Positions 1 to 7,866 of a stretch of DNA of 47,554 bases are shown here, in pieces. Origin of the DNA: an uncultured Sutterella sp. Its GTDB lineage: Bacteria; Pseudomonadota; Gammaproteobacteria; Burkholderiales; Burkholderiaceae_F. Positions within the stretch are counted from its first letter, which is position 1; every line of letters starts with the position of its first letter. The stretch is taken from assembly GCA_900542805.1 (NCBI GenBank), contig UQOW01000015.1, forward strand, positions 1-47,554, given 5' to 3'. A program made the position numbers and the translations under genes. The notes below the pieces were generated by a model, which saw nothing but the letters and a program-made list of their open reading frames with translations, had not been told where the DNA came from and did not search any database.

Positions 1-366
1 TCAAATAGCCCAAAATCAATGACCTTAACTGGTCTACTCTACGGGGTAGAGTTCATTTACGCACGCGATAGGATTGCCGTCCTGATTCCTATCCGGAGTC
101 CGAAGGACGAGACGGGCACGGAGCGATGCTTAAATGCACCGGGAGCCAAACAAAACAACAAGGGTCTACCGGGGAAGCGACTTATTAGAAAAAAGGCGTC
201 CTTTTGCCTCATCTCGGGCTCTAAGGGTGCGCTTTTAAAGCGATGGAAAAAGAAAAAGCCGAAAGACTCGCGCCGGATACTTTCCCGGGGATATCTATTC
301 GGCTTTCGTGCGAGCAGGGCAGCACTAAAAAACAACGCAAGAGGCGTTGATTGCCTGACTTAAAAA
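1..366. other. Leading stretch without a supportable gene
   Basis: Open frames exist on both strands here, but their translations are rich in Arg, Lys and Ser, lack recognisable motifs and have no ribosome binding site, so I treat them as non-coding. Two structures are visible: a perfect 7-bp hairpin with a GGG loop at 36-52, and an inverted repeat at 255-263/298-306 listed separately as a possible terminator. The stretch may include the 3' region of a gene beyond the left edge. Confidence 0.5.
243..306 (-). terminator. Possible intrinsic terminator for the LOG-family gene
   Basis: Read on the minus strand, the 9-bp stem AAAGCCGAA (306-298) pairs with TTCGGCTTT (263-255) and is followed directly by a T-rich run to about 243. 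It lies 60 bases after the stop of the minus-strand LOG gene. The loop is long (34 bases), which lowers confidence. Confidence 0.4.
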
Positions 367-903
367 CTAAACCTTGGTGAGAACGGCCTGAATGTCTGCG
401 AGGTTATCGACAAAGTACACACCTTTTCTCTGATCCTCAACGGCAAAGCCCATATCAATCATGTGGTCCAAATACTGATGAATCAAATCGTAGTAGCCGT
501 TCAGGTTATAAAAGATGCACGGGGCATTAAGGTGCTTTAAGGCAATCGCCGAGAGAACATCGGCAAATTCTTCCATTGTCCCGAAGCCCCCGGGAAACAC
601 AATGAACGCGTCGCCGCGGGCCATGAGTTCCTTCTTGCGTTCGGCCATGTCTTTTGTGACAATGAGTTGCGTCAACCCTTCGTGCTGCACGGCGCTTTCA
701 ATAAAGAACTGCGGTTCGATGCCGATGACCTTGCCCCCGGCTTTTAAGGCTGTGTCAGCGAGAATGCCCATGAGACCTTCTTTCGATCCCCCGTACACGA
801 GTGTGTGGCCGGAACTTCCGATCCAAGCGGCAAGCTCGGTAATGCGTTCCTGATAGACGGAGTTTTTGCCGAGTTTCGCGCCGAGAAATACTGTAATGTG
901 CAT
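367..903 (-). CDS. LOG-family protein (TIGR00730-type Rossmann fold)
   Basis: The product is 178 residues and begins at an ATG at 903. The family signature PGGFGTMEE is present near residues 104-112, and a glycine-rich GGSKEGLMG segment lies near residues 39-47. Members of this family were once annotated as lysine decarboxylases. Those characterised are mostly cytokinin riboside 5'-monophosphate phosphoribohydrolases or pyrimidine/purine nucleotide 5'-monophosphate nucleosidases, cytosolic enzymes that release a free base from a nucleoside monophosphate. The length is normal for the short LOG subfamily. The gene stands alone, divergent from the ABC transporter operon. Family membership is clear, but the physiological substrate cannot be read from the sequence. 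Confidence 0.88.
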   Translation of the reverse strand: MHITVFLGAKLGKNSVYQERITELAAWIGSSGHTLVYGGSKEGLMGILADTALKAGGKVIGIEPQFFIESAVQHEGLTQLIVTKDMAERKKELMARGDAFIVFPGGFGTMEEFADVLSAIALKHLNAPCIFYNLNGYYDLIHQYLDHMIDMGFAVEDQRKGVYFVDNLADIQAVLTKV

Positions 904-940
904 GTTGAACTCTGAATGAATAATCGAATCGCCCTATTGT

Positions 941-970
941 ATTGTAGCGAAGTCAGTGGGAAGGTTCGGG
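941..970 (-). promoter_or_regulatory. Possible promoter of the LOG-family gene
   Basis: On the minus strand a TACAAT hexamer (946-941) lies about 38 bases before the ATG at 903 and would give a leader of roughly 30 bases. The -35 region is poorly conserved. Confidence 0.3.
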
Positions 971-1039
971 CTTTTTCCGAGTGCCGAATACGGGAATTGT
1001 CCCTTAAGATACGCACTCTGACATTTGACATACGGATGA

Positions 1040-1834
1040 ATGATTCGGAAGATGATAGGAAAAAAGTTCTTCCTTTCGGCAGCACTCCCTGCGGCCGTAC
1101 TGGTTGCTTGGATGCTTTCAAGCGCTTCGGGGCTTGTAAACCCCTTGCTCTTACCGTCGCCCTCTGATGTGCTACGTGCCGCCTACGGCATGCTTTGCGA
1201 CGGCTCGCTTTTTACGCACGCGGCGGCAAGTTTCCTGCGCGTCATGGCGGGCTACGCCGTCAGTGCCTCACTTGCGCTTTTTATGTCCTGGATGTGTGCG
1301 CGTCATGCCCTGCTTGAAAAGGCGCTTCACTACCCCTTGGAATTCATTCGAATCGTGCCGCCCTTGTCGCTCGTGCCGCTTTTAATTTTGTGGCTCGGAA
1401 TCGGAGAGGCCCCGAAGTTAGCCATCGTCATGCTTGCCAGTTTCTTTTCCGTGTACCTTACGAGCTTTTCAGCCTTCCGGCACGTCGATCCCAAGTTCTT
1501 GGAACTGGCTCGGATTTTGAAATTGACACCCGAAGAAACGTTCCGCCACATCATCTTGCCCCAGACGCTTCCGTCGGTGATGACCTGTATGCGACTCGGG
1601 TTCGGTTTTGCCTGGCGAGCCCTGATCGGAGCGGAACTGATTGCAGCCGCATCGGGTTTGGGGTGGCTCATTCAAGATGCCGCCGAACTCGGGCGCACGG
1701 ATGTGATGCTCGTCGGCATTTTTTCGATTGCGATTCTCGGCATTTTGGCCGATACGGCCTTTGTGGCACTCGCTTCAAAGATTTCTCCCTGGGGCGGCGA
1801 ACTTCAAGCAAAGGCAATGACATGGCTCAAGTAA
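1040..1834 (+). CDS. ABC transporter permease, SsuC/TauC-like
   Basis: This 264-residue inner-membrane protein has about six hydrophobic segments and a cytoplasmic EAA-type loop (about residues 154-175, with ELARILKLTPEETF) that docks onto the ATPase. Such permeases of the BPD_transp_1 family form homodimeric channels in importers for sulfonates, taurine, nitrate or pyrimidine-like compounds. The ATPase gene overlaps its 3' end by 13 bases (ATG at 1822), and the binding protein gene follows, so the three form one operon. A second ATG at 1052 is an equally plausible start. The substrate is not identifiable from the sequence. Confidence 0.88.
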   Translation: MIRKMIGKKFFLSAALPAAVLVAWMLSSASGLVNPLLLPSPSDVLRAAYGMLCDGSLFTHAAASFLRVMAGYAVSASLALFMSWMCARHALLEKALHYPLEFIRIVPPLSLVPLLILWLGIGEAPKLAIVMLASFFSVYLTSFSAFRHVDPKFLELARILKLTPEETFRHIILPQTLPSVMTCMRLGFGFAWRALIGAELIAAASGLGWLIQDAAELGRTDVMLVGIFSIAILGILADTAFVALASKISPWGGELQAKAMTWLK

Positions 1835-2562
1835 CTCCGCTCATTGTTGTTAAGAAGCTGACCAAGTCCTTCGGAAAAGGGGCGCGGCGTGTGACCCCTG
1901 TTCGGGACTTGAACTTAACGCTCAATACCGGGGAGGTACTCGCCGTTCTCGGGCAAAGCGGCTGCGGGAAAACGACGCTTTTAAGGCTTTTAGCCGGGCT
2001 TGAAGTGCCCGATGCCGGAACCATTGCGTTTGCCCCCGAGAGCTCCTTCGGAATTGTCTTTCAGGAGCCCCGCCTTTTACCTTGGAAGAGCGTACGCGAG
2101 AATGTGGCACTCGCGCTCGAGCATGAAAAGAATACCCGGAAGGTCGATGAAGCTGTTACCGAAGTCCTGGCGCTTACGCGCATGCTCGAGTCGCAAAACG
2201 CGCATCCGACGGATCTTTCGGGCGGGATGGCCCAGCGCGTGGCTCTCGCGCGTGCCTTGGCACCGAACCCCGAAATTCTTCTTCTGGATGAACCGTTCGG
2301 GGCGTTAGACGCCTTAACGCGGCGACTCATGCAGCGGGAACTTACGCGCATTCTTTCGGTCACGCACTCGGGGGTTCTGCTTGTGACGCACGATGTCTCC
2401 GAGGCCCTCATGCTTGCCGACCGTATCGTTTTATTGGAAGGCGGAACGATTTGTCAAACTTGGACACTAACAAGTCCGCGCCCTCGCCATGAGACATCCG
2501 AGGAAATCGTGGTGCTACGCTCAGCGATTTTCTCGCGCATTCTCGGTGAAAGTTTTTCTTAA
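1822..2562 (+). CDS. ABC transporter ATP-binding protein, SsuB/TauB-like
   Basis: The product is 246 residues. Walker A GQSGCGKTT lies at 44-52, the signature LSGGMAQRVALARAL at 132-146 and Walker B ILLLDEPFG at 152-160, followed by the D-loop ALDALTRR and the switch histidine in LLVTHDVSEA. It would energise import through the overlapping upstream permease. The open frame extends far upstream, but only as a shadow of the permease. The ATG at 1822 gives the normal family length and the short overlap typical of translational coupling. Confidence 0.9.
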   Translation: MAQVTPLIVVKKLTKSFGKGARRVTPVRDLNLTLNTGEVLAVLGQSGCGKTTLLRLLAGLEVPDAGTIAFAPESSFGIVFQEPRLLPWKSVRENVALALEHEKNTRKVDEAVTEVLALTRMLESQNAHPTDLSGGMAQRVALARALAPNPEILLLDEPFGALDALTRRLMQRELTRILSVTHSGVLLVTHDVSEALMLADRIVLLEGGTICQTWTLTSPRPRHETSEEIVVLRSAIFSRILGESFS

Positions 2563-2591
2563 TAATTCGCTGTGCCTTTAAGGGAGTTTGT

Positions 2592-3542
2592 ATGAAACTA
2601 AAAGTCTTTTGCGATGCGATGGCTTCGTTCGCGGTTTTGTCGATGACGTCTTTGACAGCTTTGGCTACGGACCTAAATATCTGTTACGTCAAGTCCCCGT
2701 TTAATTTACAAAACATCGTGATGAAAGAGAACCGTATGCTCGAAAAGGAGTTTGCCGGGTCCGATGTGAAAGTCATCTGGCACGAGATCAATTCCGGGGC
2801 CAAACAGGCACAGGCGTTAGCCGCCGGGGCCCTTGATGTCTCGGCTGTGATGAATACGGCATCGCTCTTACTTGCCGTCGGTGTCGGTAATGACCTTGTG
2901 ATTGCCACGGGCGCTGCGCACCCGAATCGTGTCTTTGCGCTTGTCGGGAAAAAAGGGCATAACTACTCGGTCAAAGACCTTAAAGGCAAAACCGTCGCCG
3001 GTCCCCGCGGCACGGTCTTACACCAGATGCTCGTCGCAGCCCTAAAAAAAGAAGGGATGACGATGCAAGATATTCAGTTTGTGAGTATGGATCCCCCGAA
3101 AGCGTACGCAGCACTTGTCGGCAACTCGGTTGATGCGGCGCTTTTAGCCGCGGGGCTTGTCGTCAAAGCCAATGACGCCGGCATGAAAACCATCACGACA
3201 GCCGAAGGGCTTGTCAAACCCAATCTTGTGATGGTCGCACGCCGCGCCTATGCCGAAGAACATCCCGATCTTTTAAAGCGCGTCGTTGCCGTCCACCGCA
3301 AGGCGCATGCGTGGATTAACGAGAACAAAGAAAAAGCTTTGGAAATGGGCGCTAAGGCTCAGGGCGTTAGCCCCGAAGTAGCACAAAAGCTTTTTGACTG
3401 GTCGTCGTTTTACGATGTTCTCACCGAAGACGATATTCGCGGGATGCAAGAAGATAAGCGCTTTCTCATTGAAAACGGGCTTATGCGAACCAAGATGCGT
3501 ATTGACGTGCGAAGCCTTGTGATGCCCGAGGCGATGCGTTAG
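2592..3542 (+). CDS. ABC transporter substrate-binding protein, NMT1/SsuA-like
   Basis: The product is 316 residues with a Sec signal peptide of about 26 residues ending at ALA, so the mature protein should be periplasmic. The rest has the two-lobed type II binding-protein pattern of the SsuA/TauA/NMT1 group: an NSGAKQAQALAAGALDVS stretch where the ligand-binding loop usually sits, and a DLKGKTVAGPRGT segment opening the second lobe. An AGGGA-type ribosome binding site precedes the ATG. It is the last gene of the permease-ATPase operon. Its stop codon overlaps that of the convergent queH by four bases (TTAG). The ligand is unknown; sulfonates, aromatic acids or pyrimidines are all possible in this family. 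Confidence 0.87.
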   Translation: MKLKVFCDAMASFAVLSMTSLTALATDLNICYVKSPFNLQNIVMKENRMLEKEFAGSDVKVIWHEINSGAKQAQALAAGALDVSAVMNTASLLLAVGVGNDLVIATGAAHPNRVFALVGKKGHNYSVKDLKGKTVAGPRGTVLHQMLVAALKKEGMTMQDIQFVSMDPPKAYAALVGNSVDAALLAAGLVVKANDAGMKTITTAEGLVKPNLVMVARRAYAEEHPDLLKRVVAVHRKAHAWINENKEKALEMGAKAQGVSPEVAQKLFDWSSFYDVLTEDDIRGMQEDKRFLIENGLMRTKMRIDVRSLVMPEAMR

Positions 3543-4123
3543 TCCGAGGTGCTTTCGCGTATCTGTCGTAAGGCGCGGTGCATGTCGGCATCGCGCTTAG
3601 AAAATTCACAACCGCACCAGGTTTGGTTGTAAAAACCGTAGGTTTTAAGAAGCACACCGCGCCGCTCCTGAAGTCCGTCCTTGCGCCAATTCTTATCCCA
3701 ATAGCGCACGCCTTCTTCTTGAGCTGCCCTGAGTCCTGCGGCATTGACTTGCTCAAGTGACTTCCAACGGCTTGAGGCAAGTGTTGTGGTAAAGACGGGG
3801 ATACCGAGCTCCACGCTCTTTCGAGCCGCTTCTTTTAGGCGTAGATAAAAACACACGTCGCACCGGTGTCCGCGCTCCGGTTCGTTTTCAAGACCCTTGA
3901 CAGCGTCAAGCCAAGTCGTGTGGTCGTAGTCGCCGTCAATCGTCGGAACGTTCAGAAACGCACAGTGTCGGACAAGCTCGGCTTTACGCTTTTCGTATTC
4001 GGTGCGCGGCGCGATGTTCGGGTTGAAAAAAAATACGGTCGGAGCCATGTTGTTTTTTAAAAGCCACTCCAAAACCGCAGCCGAACACGGCGCGCAACAG
4101 GCGTGTAAGAAAATGGATTGCAT
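3539..4123 (-). CDS. queH: Epoxyqueuosine reductase QueH
   Basis: QueH (former DUF208) reduces epoxyqueuosine to queuosine in tRNA, the last step of queuosine synthesis, and is a non-homologous replacement for QueG. The 194-residue product carries the cysteine motif HACCAPC at residues 7-13, then CDVC in the middle and CGCEF near the C-terminus, matching the metal- and disulfide-forming cysteines of the family. The open frame extends to a TTG at 4201, but the family N-terminus begins just before HACCAPC, so the ATG at 4123 is chosen. No other queuosine gene is in the window. Confidence 0.88.
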   Translation of the reverse strand: MQSIFLHACCAPCSAAVLEWLLKNNMAPTVFFFNPNIAPRTEYEKRKAELVRHCAFLNVPTIDGDYDHTTWLDAVKGLENEPERGHRCDVCFYLRLKEAARKSVELGIPVFTTTLASSRWKSLEQVNAAGLRAAQEEGVRYWDKNWRKDGLQERRGVLLKTYGFYNQTWCGCEFSKRDADMHRALRQIRESTSD

Positions 4124-4148
4124 GTGTTGATTATCCGTAAGAGCTTCG

Positions 4149-4177
4149 ATTGTAACCTTCTCGACATGACACTCAGA
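4149..4177 (-). promoter_or_regulatory. Possible queH promoter
   Basis: A TACAAT hexamer on the minus strand (4154-4149) lies 25 bases before the queH ATG. The -35 region is weak, and the implied leader is about 20 bases. Confidence 0.3.
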
Positions 4178-4316
4178 AATAAAAAGAAGGACAAATCGCA
4201 AAAAAGGTGATATTTCGATAGCACAAAATTTTCAAAAATTAGCGGTTTCGCCCCACTGAAGAAATCCCCTAAGTTGCGCATCGGCAACACGAAAAAACCA
4301 TTAATATCAAAGCTTG

Positions 4317-4325
4317 CCCCCCCCC
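4317..4325 (+). repeat. Homopolymeric C9 tract upstream of an autotransporter
   Basis: Nine consecutive C residues lie 165 bases before the autotransporter start. Poly-C or poly-G runs of this length near surface-protein promoters are known substrates for slipped-strand mispairing and phase variation in other proteobacteria. Here that role is only inferred. Confidence 0.5.
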
Positions 4326-4489
4326 GGACGGAGGGATAATCCCTTTGGATTCTCTTGGAAAGGGTCTTAAAAGTTGAGATAAGTTTTTGAGGGAAACGCC
4401 GCTTTTTAAAGAATGACCTTCCGAGAAGAGAAGTTTTGCGGTGCATCTGTCCGCAATGGATTAGTCTTGATTTGCGAGGGGGAAATTCC

Positions 4490-6865
4490 ATGAATAAGAC
4501 ATTTAAGGTTGTCTATAACCGCGCCCGTTCGGGGATGACGGCTGTAAGCGAAATGGCCCGTTCGATGCAAGGGAGGGGTGCGAAAACTGTAATTGCCGTC
4601 GGGTTAGCTGGCTTGATGGCTTCCGGGATCGCTTGGGCAGAGGATGCAAAACTCGTAGTAAAAGTCAATGGGGAGCAACTCGAAGGGGAACCCTCCGATT
4701 GGCTTTCCGAAATCCAGAATGTCGGCACCTATCGATTTGAACTGAATAATCCCTATAAAGATACGGGAGAGAAGAAGATAGTCAATCTTGTTGGTGCGAC
4801 AAACGCCGATGTCACACTCTCTGGGCGGGAGAGCCTTACGATTTATCAGAAATCTGCAAACGGGTCTGATTCGACTTTGTTGGCTAGTGGTGGAAAAACA
4901 CTGAAAATTGATGGGGTCAAGAATCTTGTCATTGATGCACTTACCAATACCCTAATCCACGCTTTCAGCGGAAACGTTACCATTGTCGGAGCGGATGAAG
5001 TGACGATGACTTCCCCGGGAAATGTTGTTATGACGCAAACAAATGGGAAAGCCAGCATCGAGGCGAATGGAAATGTCTATTTGCACTCTACCGAATCGCC
5101 TGCAGTGTTTGCCGGTAATTTCGGGGGGAATGAGGGCGCCTCTGCAGTGGACATTCAGTCTCAAGGACTTCTCACAGTTGTCAGTGACACATCGAGTGCT
5201 GTTGTCGCAAGTTCGTTCGGAAGTTGGAATCAGTCTCAGTACAACGGGAAAGGGCATGCAACGGTTAAATTAACCGGAACGGAGGGCGTGGTTCTTTTGG
5301 GAAAGGATCGAGGCTTAGGGATTTCCCGAACAAATGTTAGTGTCAATGGAGATTTGACCACGGTAAAAGTTACCTCTGAAAAAAGCATTCAAATCGGAAC
5401 TAAGGAAAAATCCGAAAACTCGGCCGCTGTCAGCATTGCAACAATCGTAAACAGTGAAGCGGCGCCCAGAGCTACGGCTCATATTTGCGCTCCTCAAATT
5501 GCTCTAAACGATAACGTCCTACTCGGATATGTAAAGGAGATTGATGCCGCGAATCGTAAGTCGGTGTTTGATGCGGGTGATGTTGACCACGCCGATAAAA
5601 GAAAGTTGACCTTAGAAGGCACAACAACGATTAACGGAGAGGTCAAGGCGGCAAGTGGCACTCTCGTTCTCATCGGAGAGACGGTTTTTAACAAGGATGC
5701 CGCCATCGGAAAACTCAAGGGGGCCGATGGCAAAAAGACGAAACTGACGCTCGGCAATGCCGATGCCACAGTTCACGTCGCAAACAACGCCATTGCCGGG
5801 GAGAATCTCACACTCAGTACGACGAGCGAGGTAAATGACGCACTCGGCGGCGATGTCAATGCGCTTCTTGAAAAATTCGAAGGGCAGGCCGTAATCGAAG
5901 GTGCAGCGGTTGTTCTCCCCGAGGGCTTTTCTGCCGGAGAAACCACAGCCGTTGTGGGGGCAAACGGCAAGGCTCAAAACGTGTCCTCGCACGTCAATTC
6001 CGTCATGTCCAATACGCTTGATGTTTCGATGGTTTCGTCTTTGGCAATCAACCGCATCCTCATGAATGACGTGAGGAAACGCTTAGGAGACATCCGTTCG
6101 GCACCGGGTACACACGGCGCCTGGGTCCGCTATGACGGCGGCAAACTTAAGGGTTCCAATCGTCTTAAAAACAACTTTACGACAGTGCAAGTCGGTATTG
6201 ATACGATGCCTTCGGATCATGCCCCGCGTTTCGGTCTCGCGTTTGCCTACACCAAGACCAATGCCGACATGAAGCGCGGCGATGCGGATATGGATTCGTA
6301 TAGCCTTGCGCTTTACGGTACGAAGACCTTTGGAAACGGTGTCTTTGTCGACGTAATCGGACGCGTAGCACGCTCCGATGCTGATTACACAGTCGACGGG
6401 AACCTCAAAGGCTCGGCCGACAATACGGCGTTAAGCCTTTCAGGCGAAATCGGGTGGCGCTATGACCTTACACCGATGTTCTTTGTCGAACCGCAGGCAG
6501 AACTTACATACACCTACACCGATGCTGACACGTTAAAACTCGGAGGGGCGGCTTCTTACTCGTTCGATACGGTCGATAGCCTTCTCGGACGTGCGGGCTT
6601 TGCCGCGGGCGTCACTTGCCCGAACGGTTGGGGCAATGTCTACGTTCACGCTTCGGCCGTGCACGAGTTCTCGGGCGATGCCACGATTCGAAGCGGCGCG
6701 AATTCCTACAAGGTTAACGGGGAAGATACGTGGGTCGAGTACGGGCTCGGCGCCGACATCAACATCGGCAAGAACGCCTATGTATACGGCGGCGTTGAGC
6801 GCACGTCAGGTGCCGTGCTCGATGAAGAGTGGCGTGCTCACGTCGGCTTCAGATACGCCTTCTAA
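4490..6865 (+). CDS. Autotransporter (type Va) with extended signal peptide
   Basis: The product is 791 residues. The first 25 residues (MNKTFKVVYNRARSGMTAVS and onward) match the extended signal peptide region of large autotransporters. A hydrophobic core and an AWA cleavage site near residue 50 follow. Residues about 51-520 form a passenger rich in short Thr/Val/Asn beta-strand repeats, as in a beta-helix. A linker helix (near SSLAINRILMNDVRKRL) precedes a C-terminal beta-barrel of about 250 residues that ends in the canonical aromatic F. It should be exported by Sec, inserted by Bam and displayed on the surface. The frame extends 18 codons further upstream, but the strong GAGGGGG ribosome binding site and the ESPR fix the start at 4490. 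No catalytic triad was seen, so an adhesin-like role is more likely than a protease. Confidence 0.9.
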   Translation: MNKTFKVVYNRARSGMTAVSEMARSMQGRGAKTVIAVGLAGLMASGIAWAEDAKLVVKVNGEQLEGEPSDWLSEIQNVGTYRFELNNPYKDTGEKKIVNLVGATNADVTLSGRESLTIYQKSANGSDSTLLASGGKTLKIDGVKNLVIDALTNTLIHAFSGNVTIVGADEVTMTSPGNVVMTQTNGKASIEANGNVYLHSTESPAVFAGNFGGNEGASAVDIQSQGLLTVVSDTSSAVVASSFGSWNQSQYNGKGHATVKLTGTEGVVLLGKDRGLGISRTNVSVNGDLTTVKVTSEKSIQIGTKEKSENSAAVSIATIVNSEAAPRATAHICAPQIALNDNVLLGYVKEIDAANRKSVFDAGDVDHADKRKLTLEGTTTINGEVKAASGTLVLIGETVFNKDAAIGKLKGADGKKTKLTLGNADATVHVANNAIAGENLTLSTTSEVNDALGGDVNALLEKFEGQAVIEGAAVVLPEGFSAGETTAVVGANGKAQNVSSHVNSVMSNTLDVSMVSSLAINRILMNDVRKRLGDIRSAPGTHGAWVRYDGGKLKGSNRLKNNFTTVQVGIDTMPSDHAPRFGLAFAYTKTNADMKRGDADMDSYSLALYGTKTFGNGVFVDVIGRVARSDADYTVDGNLKGSADNTALSLSGEIGWRYDLTPMFFVEPQAELTYTYTDADTLKLGGAASYSFDTVDSLLGRAGFAAGVTCPNGWGNVYVHASAVHEFSGDATIRSGANSYKVNGEDTWVEYGLGADINIGKNAYVYGGVERTSGAVLDEEWRAHVGFRYAF

Positions 6866-6897
6866 GAGAGCGTTGTAACCGGGGGTTTCGCTTGAGT

Positions 6898-6927
6898 CGG
6901 GCCGCACGAGGGCACTCGTTCGGCCCG
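6898..6927 (+). terminator. Strong hairpin after the autotransporter
   Basis: CGGGCCG (6898-6904) pairs with CGGCCCG (6921-6927), with an inner ACGAG/CTCGT stem and a GGCA loop. The 12-bp stem lies 33 bases after the stop. No T-run follows immediately, so it may act as a 3' stabiliser or as a factor-assisted terminator. Confidence 0.5.
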
Positions 6928-6997
6928 GTTCAAAGAGGCCGTGGAGGGGTTTTTCATCAAAATACACGAGATCTCTGAAAAAATTGTTCTTTTTCCA

Positions 6998-7026
6998 TTG
7001 CACTCTAGCGCCGACTGTGCCAAAAT
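6998..7026 (+). promoter_or_regulatory. Promoter of rpsU
   Basis: TTGCAC (6998-7003) and CAAAAT (7021-7026) are separated by exactly 17 bases, a good sigma-70 arrangement. Transcription would start near 7033 and give a leader of about 80 bases before rpsU. Confidence 0.55.
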
Positions 7027-7112
7027 CCCAACCCTAAATTTTCATTGCTTCGGTCGTGGGACTGTCCGAAGTGATTTATATAAACCAACCACAAAGGATT
7101 AGGTGTTTATCA

Positions 7113-7325
7113 ATGCCCACCATTCGCGTTAAAGAAAACGAACCGTTTGAAGTCGCAATGCGCCGCTTTAAGCGCACCATCGAAAAGTCAGGTTTACTCA
7201 CCGAGCTTCGCGCCCGCGAGTTCTATGAGAAGCCCACTGCCGAGCGTAAGCGCAAGAAGGCCGCCGCGATTAAGCGTCACTACAAGCGTCTTCGCAGCAT
7301 GATGTTACCGAAGAAACTTTACTAA
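7113..7325 (+). CDS. rpsU: 30S ribosomal protein S21
   Basis: This 70-residue, very basic protein has the S21 pattern: MPTIRVKENEPFEVAMRRFKR at the start, an EFYEKPTAERKRKKAAA middle and a lysine/arginine-rich C-terminus. S21 joins the small subunit near the 3' end of 16S rRNA and helps initiation on mRNA. The frame is open upstream to 7056, but the S21 N-terminus fixes the ATG at 7113. It is the first gene of the macromolecular synthesis cluster (rpsU, yqeY, dnaG, rpoD). A terminator 26 bases after its stop probably makes it more abundant than the downstream genes. Confidence 0.96.
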   Translation: MPTIRVKENEPFEVAMRRFKRTIEKSGLLTELRAREFYEKPTAERKRKKAAAIKRHYKRLRSMMLPKKLY

Positions 7326-7351
7326 TCTCGGTTCGCATTCAACGCAATGAG

Positions 7352-7391
7352 CGGCCTGCGCGGGTTTCTGCGTCGGCCGTTTTCTTTCTTT
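7352..7391 (+). terminator. Intrinsic terminator/attenuator between rpsU and yqeY
   Basis: CGGCC (7352-7356) pairs with GGCCG (7375-7379), with further pairing inside the loop (TGCGC with GCGT), followed by TTTTCTTTCTTTT. It ends just before the yqeY ribosome binding site. In other proteobacteria, partial termination after rpsU sets the high S21:primase ratio; the same role is inferred here. Confidence 0.75.
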
Positions 7392-7402
7392 TGAGGGAAA
7401 AA

Positions 7403-7849
7403 ATGATTCTGAAAGAGAAAATCGTAAGCGACATGAAAGTCGCTATGAAAGCACATGATACGGCGCGCCTTTCCTGCATTCGCCTGTTGCTCGCGGCTGT
7501 CAAGCAGCGTGAGGTCGATGAGCGCATTGCGCCGACCGATGATGTGGTTACGGCTGTAATCGGTAAACTTATTAAGCAGCGCCGTGATTCTGTTACCCAA
7601 TACAAAGCGGCCGGGCGCGAAGACCTAGCCGCGAAAGAAAGTGCGGAAATCGAGGTGCTTTCCGCGTACATGCCTCAGATGATGACAGAAGACGAAGTCC
7701 GTGCCGTCGTCACGAGCGTTATCTCCGAGATGGGTGTCTCGGGTATGAGTGCCATGGGTAAAGTTATGGGCGCCGTGAAAGCAAAACTTGCCGGTAAGGC
7801 GGACATGAGTGTTGTAAGCGGCGTCGTCAAAAGCGTTTTGGCCGGTTAA
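7403..7849 (+). CDS. yqeY: GatB/YqeY domain protein
   Basis: The product is 148 residues. The sequence matches the YqeY family throughout, including RLLLAAVKQREVD, the RRDSVTQYKAAGREDLAAKE stretch, and a C-terminal helical bundle (MGKVMGAVKAKLAGKADMS) like the tRNA-binding tail of GatB. It is found widely between rpsU and dnaG. Its function is not settled, but the tail suggests tRNA or aminoacylation-related binding. The frame opens at a TTG at 7391; the ATG at 7403, preceded by GAGGGA, is the start. dnaG follows after 17 bases. Confidence 0.9.
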   Translation: MILKEKIVSDMKVAMKAHDTARLSCIRLLLAAVKQREVDERIAPTDDVVTAVIGKLIKQRRDSVTQYKAAGREDLAAKESAEIEVLSAYMPQMMTEDEVRAVVTSVISEMGVSGMSAMGKVMGAVKAKLAGKADMSVVSGVVKSVLAG

Positions 7850-7866
7850 TCGATAGCGGATAGCTT

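Larger units (their letters stand above)
4124..4489. other. Intergenic region between queH and the autotransporter, with C9 tract and dyads
   Basis: This 366-base stretch between divergent genes has no supportable gene. It contains a run of nine C at 4317-4325, a perfect dyad GGGATAATCCC at 4333-4343 and an inverted repeat CCCTTT/AAAGGG at 4341-4346/4359-4364. These lie 125-170 bases before the autotransporter ATG, where its promoter and operators would be expected. No convincing -35/-10 pair could be fixed for the plus strand. Confidence 0.5.

Noticed and set aside
19..363. 114- and 92-codon frames at the left edge
   Set aside because: Both strands are open by chance in GC-rich sequence; there are no motifs, no ribosome binding site, and strong inverted repeats lie inside.
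4436..4489. Earlier start of the autotransporter at 4436
   Set aside because: The ESPR motif begins at the ATG at 4490 with a strong ribosome binding site; the upstream 18 codons do not resemble a signal region.
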